A stretch of DNA of 64,000 bases from Cryptomeria japonica (Eukaryota; Streptophyta; Pinopsida; Cupressales; Cupressaceae). The position numbers and the translations under genes were made by a program. The DNA lies in NCBI RefSeq assembly GCF_030272615.1, contig NC_081409.1:203549949-203613948 (forward strand), read 5' to 3'. Shown piece after piece: positions 55,628-64,000 of this stretch. Under the pieces are notes generated by a model. The model saw nothing but the letters and a program-made list of their open reading frames with translations. It was not told the DNA's origin and searched no databases. Numbering within the stretch: the stretch's first letter is position 1; each line of letters begins with the position of its first letter.

Positions 55628-58600
55628 GTAATTCCTATAATAACATGTGATTCTTCCATTAAGAATAAATGTAATAAACTTATCATTTTGTTAGCAAAAT
55701 GAATCGACTGAATATATAAAGAAGCATCCTAGTTGTCTAATATGAACCTAAATCAATTAAAGGTTTGGCTGGGCAGAAAACATTAAGCAATTGGACCAAG
55801 CAATTATGCAAGACATGTTTCGCTTTTTACTCTGAAGTTCTGAATAGTTTCTTAGAATTCAATAAATTCCAGGGTAAAAGAATTATGTGTTTTGTAACTA
55901 GCAAATCTTCAAGCATCAAGTGGTTGTTCAGGAGCTTATGCAACTGCTGTGTAGAGCATTTGATGGGAACAGTACCAATACATCAGAACCAGATTTTTTC
56001 AATGCCTCTCACGTGCTATAAAATTTAAATGTTTGACCTATAATTTAAAAACTCGTGAATTGGAATATCCAAATTTTACTCAGACTTGGTGATTTGCAAT
56101 ATCTTGGCAAAAATATATTTACAAAATAATTGTTAAAAACTACATAAAACTGAATTTAGAGAGCTGATAAGTAGTCTTTCATTGATTCACAGATAAAAAA
56201 TGAAGTTTAGTACACATCATTGATCATAGTGTTATGTGATAGAAATTTCAATTCCATATTAATATTTTACAGTCTTTTTCTCTGAGTAAAACTTTAAATG
56301 TCTGTGTTGGTGTTCTTGAAGTGAATGGCAATGATTCAACTTGTTGCACAAAGCTGCATCCAGCAAAGCTCCAACTGGTGCCTCGGCCTCACCTTCTGCC
56401 TCATTTTATGCTGCTACACCTGTCACCAGTTTTTGTGCTTCTCTCTTGATATCAGTGTTCTCAGCTGTGGAAAAGAGAGGATCCACATCATTAGTAATCC
56501 AATTTGATTTTCAATCCATGTTATCAAGGTCAATGCCATCATGTATGGCCCTTCTGTCCACCTTTCTGATACATAGGAGATTGTACTGTACAAAAACAAG
56601 GTCATTTAGACACTTTTTAATTCAACTTGTTGCGCTTCTTGGAGTGAATGACCTCAAATGTGCTCCTATTGAGCTCACATGTATAAATGCTACAGGGTTG
56701 GAACAAAATATGGATGGTGAGGTTTTTTTGCACCATAATCTTCCCACTACAAATCTAGAAGGACAAAATTTATAACTTGGTGAAAAATAAACTAAAATTT
56801 TAACTTATTAAAGATAAAACTAAATTTTTTACTTATAAAAAATAAGACTTAGTTTACGATGAACATTGAATATATATTTTTCACTGGATGCAAAGTCGAT
56901 CTTCTTTAAATGCGTAGAGGTGAAGGAAACAACCTCCCTTCTGCAGCCTTGTAGGCCCTTCCATGAACTCCTCATCTGCCCTGAAGCCCTAAGAGAAGAA
57001 AAACTTCGGGTTCAAGTAGTAGCTAGTTGGATAAAATGTCCTATCAATTGTAGATGGAGAAAATGGATTGAATACAAGATTCAATCTTCCAACATCCAAC
57101 AATGAAGTTTTTCCTGCAAAACACACACATGGCAAATTGAAATCTAAACTAGAAACACACATGCATGCTATCAAATTCTACTCCATTGCACTCCTATTCC
57201 TCAAGGTTTCACATTTAATATATTTGCTCTCAGAAGCACTTATGCAAAAAGCTATGAGGAAATGGAGATTTGAGAATGCAAAGATAGTGGATAAGATGTC
57301 AAGATAATGGGATGCAAGCTGACATAAGTTTTGCGCATAAAGATGAGATACTCAAATAAGAGAGGGGGCCTTGTTTAAATAGATTTTCTCTGGGTGAGTT
57401 CATGTTGTGGGATGAATATGGGATAATGCAAGATGAGTGGTATAGGGAAGATGAGTGGTAAATGGGAAATGGTAAGTGGTAGGAGGGGATGTTAAAGGGT
57501 TTTACTAAATAAATAGAGAAATGTATATAAGGTGAATGCATGAAGGCATATAAATGAATATGATATAATGTTTTATTTAATAAATTTAATAGATAAATGA
57601 TGATATATTAATAATAATATAATGAAAGATGGAAATTATGAATAATGAATTATGGAGAAATAATAGTGTAATAATAAGACTTCGCCCGATGTTCAGAGAA
57701 ATTTGAAATTAAATGAGGACAAATTAATGGAAATTTTTATGTGTCTACATTTTGCCCCTCTTTGAGACAATGCAACCTGTTGCGTTGTTTCAAAGAAAAT
57801 GATCAACTGATATATGCCCCAGAGATGTCCTGGTAAGGATGATGATTGATTGGTTATGCCCCCTCGAGAGATTGATCGAATAGATTGATGGAGATTGGTC
57901 TCTCGATAGATCGCGGGAGAGAAGATTGGATGATTGATATTGCACAAGTGATTAGGTTGAGATGTATATTTGATGGAAATGCCAGTTGATGAGGCGTAAC
58001 TGAACAATTGATGGAAATGAACAGTATAGCCAGGTTGATAAGCTGATTAAGTTGGTTAAGCTGATAGGGATTGATGCGAGCACAAGATAAGGTAATCTAA
58101 TGATTGATTGATTGACTCTGAGGGCATTGAGATTGCAAAAAGCAAGTTGGTTGATAAAGAGAGTAAAGATTCAAAGATATTGCATCAGTTGGATAAAGTG
58201 TTTGATCGATCTCACTGCGATAAGAAGATGATGAAAGAAATGATGAATAAGATAGATGAAAAGGAGGATGAGAAGAGAAAAGTGATGGGAAAAAAGAATG
58301 AGTGATGAGAAAGAAGATATGAAAGTGATGAGAATGCTTGTGCTTTTTTAAGTGCTTGTATCATCATTGAGCTTATTATAGCAAAAGGCAAAAAATCATT
58401 TGGATATGAATTAGACCCAAATGAATCAGTCACTCCAATTGCGAGAAGGAAAACATATCAAACAGTAAAGGAATGCCTTAGTGTGTATCAGACCAATATG
58501 TCCTTGATGATCTTAAGCGATCATGTCCTAGGACGTGTCATCATATTCCTAAGGAACATCCCACAAGAAGCAAACAAGTGAACATTCCCCATCCTCGCCT

Positions 58601-58929
58601 TTCTAGTCAAAGACATCCTGGAGATAAAATCTCTAGTCATAGACATCCCGGAAAAGCTAAAAGATATGTCACCCCAAAAAAAAAATTAGAAACAATCAAA
58701 ACAAAATAAGCAAACAAGCAAGCAATATGTTTCATGCCTAATGATTTTTGTTCACAGTTAATGTGTTTGGTTTTAATAAGTCGATCAGATGTTGTTATGT
58801 TTGCTCAATCATAATCTCGTCAGGTCATGAATTCATTGAAGTGCAAAGCTGCATGCTTGTCTTAAGTGTTTGTGTCTTCGCAATGTTTATTACATGTTTT
58901 TGGATTTTTTTGATTTTTAGGGATTTTTT
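55628..58929 (+). other. Next NFU intron, first part, unassigned
   Basis: No coding region supported. A 144-codon frame at 56341-56775 (+) has no recognised similarity. The region 57540-58330 is AT-rich with many GATTGAT/GATGATGA repeats. No C-terminal NFU exon was seen. Confidence 0.4.
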
Positions 58930-59335
58930 TTAGGACTTTTTATGATTTTTAGGGTTTTTCCGGACATTTTATGATTTTTATGATTTTTCCAGGACATTTT
59001 ATGATTTTTAGGGTTTTTTCAGGACATTTTATGATTTTTATGATTTTTTTCAAATCTTTTTATGATTTTTAAGATTTTTTCAGGGCATTTTATGATTTTT
59101 AAGATTTTTTTAAGGACATTTTATGATTTTAAAGATTTTTCAGGACTTTTTATGATTTTTAAGATTTTTTTCAGGACATTTCATGATTTTTAAGATTTTT
59201 TTCAGGGCATTTTATGATTATTAAGATTTTTTTCAGGACACTTCATGATTTTTAGGATTTTTTTCAGGACATTTTATGATTTTAAAGATTTTTTCAAGAC
59301 ATTTTATGATTTTTAAGATTTTTTTTCAAATGTTT
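58930..59335. repeat. Minisatellite, about 13 units of 30-32 bp
   Basis: The consensus is close to TTTTTTCAGGACATTTTATGATTTTTAAGA. Units differ by small T-run length changes and by GGACATT/GGGCATT/GGACTTT variants. It starts in TTTTTTGGATTTTTTTGATTTTTAGGG and ends before TTTGCCCCTAGTGTC. Confidence 0.93.
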
Positions 59336-59939
59336 GCCCCTAGTGTCTAGCAAGGTATAAGGGATTTTGAGCGAGTGAATGAATGAATGGGATAGAAATG
59401 GATAAGTGAATGATGGAGGAAGCTTATGCAATTTTCAAGGACTGTACCACAATAGGATAACATGTTTAATCCAAGCACAGGGACCATATATAGCAATGTA
59501 AAGCTAGGATAGGTGTAACGAATGTCATGTGATCCAAAAGAATGGACATGTCGAGGTTTTTTTGCATTTTATGTCCTTAATTTTCATCAAGAGCAAGGGA
59601 TAGATTTGGATAGAGGCAAATACGATAAGCAAGATCAAAAGGGGGTAATGATGGATGTAAGCAAGCAATGGACAAAAAAATGGATAGGAGCTTAAGGGTG
59701 TGGATCAAGTGCAATAGATAGGACACACAAAAGCTCGTAAAGATCCTTAACCTTGTCAAGATCAGATGTGGAAAAAGGGATATGGATGCATATAGTGTGA
59801 ATGAGGGATAGTAGATGGATGCACACGGATGGAACTTTCCCCCAGTGAATTGTGCAAGAGGACAATGAATTACGCATGATGCATGTTTTCCAGGTTTTCA
59901 TCATGGTACTTGCCCAAGGCGCTTGTTTGCCAGGTTTTC
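59336..59939. other. Unassigned sequence between minisatellite and T-rich tract
   Basis: Contains repeated GGATGGATG/GATAGGA phrases. TTTGCCCC at about 59333 and 57754, CCAGGTTTTCA twice (59890, 59931) and the GGATG-rich text resemble LTR-element 3' regions, but no boundary can be set. Confidence 0.3.
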
Positions 59940-60100
59940 ACCAGTGGACGTTTTTTTTTCTCTTTACTTTTTTTGATTTTTCACTTTTTTTCTTTTTTTT
60001 TCTTTTCTTTTTTTTTGTTCATTTTGTTTTTTCTTTTCTTTTAACCTTTTTTTCTCATTTTGACTTCTTTCTTTCATTTTTTTTTTGACTTTTTGAACTT
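59940..60100. repeat. T/C-rich low-complexity tract
   Basis: Runs of T broken by single C, G and A, giving a Phe-rich spurious frame on the + strand. Confidence 0.9.
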
Positions 60101-60274
60101 TTGGAAGATGATGTATACTTGATAGGAGATATGACCCAGAAATCAAGTTGTTCTTAATACCCCTGAAAGATGTTCTATAACAATCCATGGCTATTGAAGG
60201 TATGCTCAAAGATGTCGATAGGGTGATGGTAAAGGGAGATGAAATGGATGATAAGACGAAAAGGTTATAAGGAT

Positions 60275-60900
60275 TTATGCAAAGGATTGGATAAAAGGGA
60301 TGGAAAGATAAAACATAGGTGTTGGATAATGGATGGGATGTTGGAAGAATTGTGCATGGCTGGATGGAAATGCTGGCAAGATCAACATCGGCACACATGT
60401 TGAGGGGTGGTGGACTAGTGGAGGAATAGTGGATTTCAAAGTTTGTGATTTTGATGGAAAGGCTGATGTGGATTTTAGGGCACAAGGAGCCAAAATGGAT
60501 GAACGAGGTGAAATAGGTTTTAGGATAGTGGATGTGGGAGAAGTTGGGGTAGCAAACTTGAATGCCAATTTTGATTTTTCTTTAGTGTGGAAATCTTGTA
60601 CGAGTGACTTGGGAATCCACATGGTTCTTCGTTTTTCATTTTTTTGTGATATTTTAGGATGCATTGCCTCGATGTAAGACTTGGGAAGCCATAGACATTT
60701 TGACTTTTCTACTTTCTTTGTGGGCCTTTGTGGTCTTTTGGAAATTTCTTTCTTTTGTAGTTCCTTGGAATGCATTGCTTCTACAAGCACCTGGGGAACC
60801 CATAAGGTTTTTGAAATTTCTTTCTTTTTCTCAATGGGCCTTTGTGGCCTTTTGTATATCTCTTTTTCTTTTTGGATCACATTTTGCTTTGTTTTTACAT
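60275..60900 (-). repeat. Degenerate tandem repeat with a 201-codon minus-strand frame
   Basis: On the minus strand three copies of a peptide motif of the type LWVPxSLVEAMHxK (LWVPQVLVEAMHSK, LWLPKSYIEAMHPK, MWIPKSLVQDFHTK) occur about 35-40 residues apart, separated by Lys-rich linkers. At DNA level the + strand shows matching units (GACTTGGGAANCCA..., GGGCCTTTGTGGYCTTTTG..., GCATTGCYTC). Preservation of the peptide pattern through a diverged DNA repeat hints at past coding use. The C-terminal half is Pro/Ser-rich and unremarkable. Family unknown. Confidence 0.45.
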
Positions 60901-60919
60901 GTCGATTAGATGGGACATG

Positions 60920-63900
60920 TTATTTTGAAAAAAGGGGTAAAAACTTTATTGAAAATCAGACACAAAAATTACAAGGAGGACCAGAGCCCCAAGGCCCCAA
61001 AAAAGAGCCACAGGCCCAGTCCAAGATCAATTAACATCATAACTATCCATGTCCTCAGCAAAAATCTTCTGCAAGACTTGACAGTAATCCGGGGAGAGGT
61101 GCTTCCAACCTTCAATTTTCCAATCACTGTCATGTTCCGAAGCCCACTTAGCCAAACAATCAGTTGCTCTATTCCATTCACGAGGAATGTGTATGAAAGA
61201 CACCTGCTCCATTAAAGAACTAATTTGAAGAATCTAATGAACAATCCTTGCCAGCTGCCAATGAATCCCACTCACCTTTTGCTTTGTCAACAAATTAACA
61301 ATAATTTGTGAATCCGATTCACAGATAACCTTCCTTCAACCCAACTCCCAAGCCCGCTCCAGGGCATAGAGAATAGCAAGTCCCTCCATAAAATTATTAG
61401 ATTGCCTCCCTTTATGCACCGAAAAGAAGAAAACCACCTCTCCCACACAATTCCTACCAACACCACCAACCCTTGCAGGGCCTGGTTTACCCCTGGAGGA
61501 GCCATCAATGTTAATCTTGATAAACTCATCCTGAGGGGGTCTCCACTTTCCCACCCTTTGGACCTTCTTCATATCACATCTACCTCTTCTGACACAAGCG
61601 GAGGCGGGAGACAACTCCTGCCAGCCAAACCTACTCACAATATCCTCCTCATCTCTATCCAAAGGAAAATTCACCTCACATTTAGCTTCCACTGTCTCCC
61701 GAATCATAACCATGATTCTATTCCACACTTGCTGCACTAACAGTCTGGCCTCATGAAAGATCCTTCTGTTCCTCTCAAGCCAGATCTGCCAGAGTATGAA
61801 AATGGGCCCAATATACCAGACAGTCTGAAGGAAGGAGGACAAGATAGGAGGTCTGCCCAAACTGCTCCAAAACTCCACCAGAGAATCTGCGTGAACACAA
61901 GGACACTTACACCCCCCCCACCAGTAATGCTAAATAAGCATAGAGAAGGGGCATCTGAAGAACAGATGTGAGGAATCTTCCTCCCCATTACCACACAAAG
62001 CACAAATAGAAGGCCCCAAGAATCCCTGCTTGCGAATATTATCCCAAGTTAGGCATCTATACAAGGCCAGAGTCCAAGCGAAGTAGTTGCACTTCGGCCA
62101 AGAAAAATTATTCCAAACCTGTTTCCACCAGTGCACCTCTCTTCCCTCCAATCTTCGGTTCAACAGTTCTCGGTATCCACTAGCTACAGTAAAGACGCCC
62201 TTAGGATTTAGAGACCAGGCAGGTCCATCCCTACCCTTGAGGGCACTACAGTGTCTACTCGCCAGAATGCCATGCAACTCAACACACTCTTCCTCCATCC
62301 CAGCAATCAGCCACTCATTAGGAGCCTTCCACCGCTCCAACTCTAGCCGCCCACACCTATAAACAGCCTTGAAGTCATTCACCCTTGACCACCCTGCCTC
62401 CAAACACCTCTGGCTAAGGTTCCCAAGATTAGGAAACTGATCAAGGATGGGGGGGTAACCATCCCAAGAGTCGTTCCAGAAAAGGACCTCTTCCCCCCTC
62501 CTACAGATCCAAAAGAGTCCTTCCTTAATGAGAGAAGCCCCCTTCTTGAGAGTATACCAAATCGTTGAGCCTTTTTCCTCAAGCGGATATCTTGGAACCT
62601 CTTGCACTGGGATCCTTTGCATATATTTGTAGGCCAAAATCTTAGCCCAGCCTCAATCCTGCTCGACACACCACCTCCAGTACAATTTAGCCGCCAGAGC
62701 CTCCCCGAATAAAATAGCCTGCCGTAAACCAAGCCCCCCCGACTACTTCGGGCTACACACCAAGTCCCAATTGACAAGACTCCATTTGGAAGACGATAGA
62801 TTGCTTGCCCATAAGAATTGCCTTGCCAAAGAGTCCAAACCCTTCAAGAACCACTTAGGAGCCACTTGAAGCATACATCGATAAATCGGAAGAGCCTGAA
62901 CCACCAACTGAATCAGTTGAATCCTCCCAGCAAATGATAACCATCTGTGAGTCCAGTGTTCAACCTTCGAGTGAAATTTATCCAAGATACCCTGCCATGA
63001 CTCCTGAGGAGGGTTACCAGGAGAAATAGGAATACCCAAATAAGTCAAGGGCAAATAGCCAACTTGGAATCTCAAGATAAGAGCAATCCTCCTTTGAATA
63101 GTTACAGGAGTGTTGAAGAAAAGGATAGAAGATTTATCCTCATTGATCAACTGGCCCGAGGCCACCAGATAAACATCCAAAACCTTACACAGATTAGTAG
63201 CTTCTCTGATCCCAGCAAGTCCCATCAAGGCCGTGTCATCAACAAACTGCAAATGAGACTGCGACTGCGAGTCATTACCCCAGCTCCAACCCTGAATACT
63301 ACCCAGACCCACATTATGCTTGATCAGCCTCCCCAGGCCCTCAACCAAGAGAATGAATAAGGGGAAAGGGGATCCCCCTGGCAGAGACCCCTAGATGCAC
63401 CAAGCAGCTCAGTATGATCACCATTGATTAGCACTGAGAAAGAGTTGGACGTAACACAACTCATGACCCATTGGATCCATTCCTCAGCAAAGCCAAAAGC
63501 CCTGAGGATCTTCTGGAGGAAGGACCAACGAACTCTATCGTAAGCCTTAACCATGTCCAACTTGATAAACATAGCTTTTTCCTTGGAGGTTGCCATAGAA
63601 TGAATGGTCTCCGTAGCAATGACCACACCATCCAGAATTTGATGCCCTTCCACAAACCCACTCTGCTCTTCAGAGATAACATCCCCCAGACACTTCAACC
63701 TCTCCGCTATCAGCTTAGAGATGATCTTATAAATCACATTGCAGAGAGATATAGGGCGGAACTGGCCTAACCTGTTAGCCCCATCACACTTAGGGATTAG
63801 TGCAATGAAAGTCGCATTCAAAGCCCAAAGCATCTGTTTATTCCTCTGAGACTCTTGGACTACTTCTAGTAAGTCCAGTTTGATGATATCCCAGAACTCT

Positions 63901-64000
63901 TGAAAGAATTCAACCGGGAACCCATCCGGTCCAGTAGCTTTTCCTTTCCTCATGTGAAAAACAATCCTCTCGAGTTCTTCCAGCAAAATAGGGCCCATAA
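60920..64000 (-). mobile_element. L1-type LINE, ORF2 part, 5' end beyond the window
   Basis: A minus-strand non-LTR retrotransposon containing the RT, zinc-binding and RNase H parts of ORF2. The 3' end lies near 60920-60950, where the minus strand has AATAAAG and an A/T-rich tail; no clear poly(A) or target duplication was found there. The endonuclease and ORF1 would lie to the right of 64000. It lies in the NFU intron, antisense to the gene. Confidence 0.88.
61027..63998 (-). pseudogene. L1 ORF2: reverse transcriptase, zf-RVT and RNase H
   Basis: RT starts before the window end: KATGPDGFPVEFFQEFW, FIALIPKCDGANRLGQFRPI, IKLDMVKAYDRVRW (first catalytic Asp) and GLCQGDPLSPY. After one frameshift near 63340 comes the active-site LQFVDDTALMG (about 63250-63220, FVDD in place of FADD). 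Thumb region: PLTYLGIPI, WLSFAGRIQLI. Zinc-binding zf-RVT region: WNNFSWPKCNYFAWTL, CALCGNGEEDSSHLFFRC (about 62170-61935). RNase H: INIDGSSRGKPGPA (about 61515-61475), EGLAILYALERAWELG, CESDSQIIVNLL, then ending IPREWNRATDCLAKWA and stop TGA 61027-61029. From 63348 to 61027 it is one frame with only three stops (62743, 61930, 61336), so inactivation is limited. A C-terminal RNase H is known for part of the plant L1 elements. Confidence 0.9.

Noticed and set aside
58930-59335. Regular repeat array considered as CRISPR
   Set aside because: Units are contiguous without unique spacers, T-rich, and in a plant intron; it is a minisatellite.
59852-60088. Phe-rich plus-strand frame
   Set aside because: Pure T/C low complexity.

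Overview
The window looks like nuclear DNA of a seed plant with a large, repeat-packed genome, most likely a conifer or other gymnosperm. This is inferred, since no marker gene names the species. The evidence is two exons of one ordinary plant gene separated by a 32.5 kb intron, with almost all other sequence being LTR retrotransposons, solo LTRs and LINEs in several states of decay. No rRNA, tRNA gene or CRISPR array is visible.

Host gene: two exons on the + strand (22750-22911 and 55452-55627) encode adjacent parts of the N-terminal domain of a mitochondrial NFU-type iron-sulfur scaffold protein (NFU4/NFU5 type). The GT-AG splice sites and reading phase match exactly. The C-terminal CxxC (NifU) exon is not in the window, so the following intron is longer than 8.3 kb. 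No presequence exon was recognised upstream.

Left part (1-22749): a decayed Ty3/gypsy chromovirus 3' end (about 1165-2790). Then an 11 kb nested structure: a minus-strand, gypsy-ended element with an unrecognised ORF (4264-15237, imperfect 5-bp target-site duplication) that carries a Ty1/copia element (5696-11961) inserted inside it. Next come a decayed copy of an unrecognised retroelement protein (15410-16150), a second chromovirus remnant (16350-18795), simple repeats, and unassigned sequence with a tandem duplication.

Giant intron (22912-55451): a roughly 1 kb tandem duplication; LTR-like repeats with TGTAATGTCC ends; and a three-level nest. In the nest, a minus-strand ORF of an unrecognised retroelement protein (42279 down to 28546) is split by a solo LTR (30647-42061, duplication TTCAA). 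That LTR is itself split by a 9.7 kb Tat/Athila-type gypsy element (31732-41456, duplication AGCTT, LTRs about 97% alike) carrying gag-protease, pol and a large extra ORF. Further right are a foldback hairpin, LINE reverse-transcriptase debris, and a non-coding LTR element (51107-54583, duplication ACCTG) split by another solo LTR (52145-53314, duplication AGAAA).

Right part (55628-64000): the next NFU intron, with a 30-bp minisatellite, a T-rich tract, a degenerate tandem repeat and a minus-strand L1-type LINE with reverse transcriptase, zinc-binding and RNase H domains that runs off the window end.

The most novel material is the pair of unrecognised retroelement proteins (extra ORF 34419-32117; split ORF 42279-28546, with a second copy at 15410-16150), and the clean set of dated, nested insertions inside an intron that appears still to be spliced.
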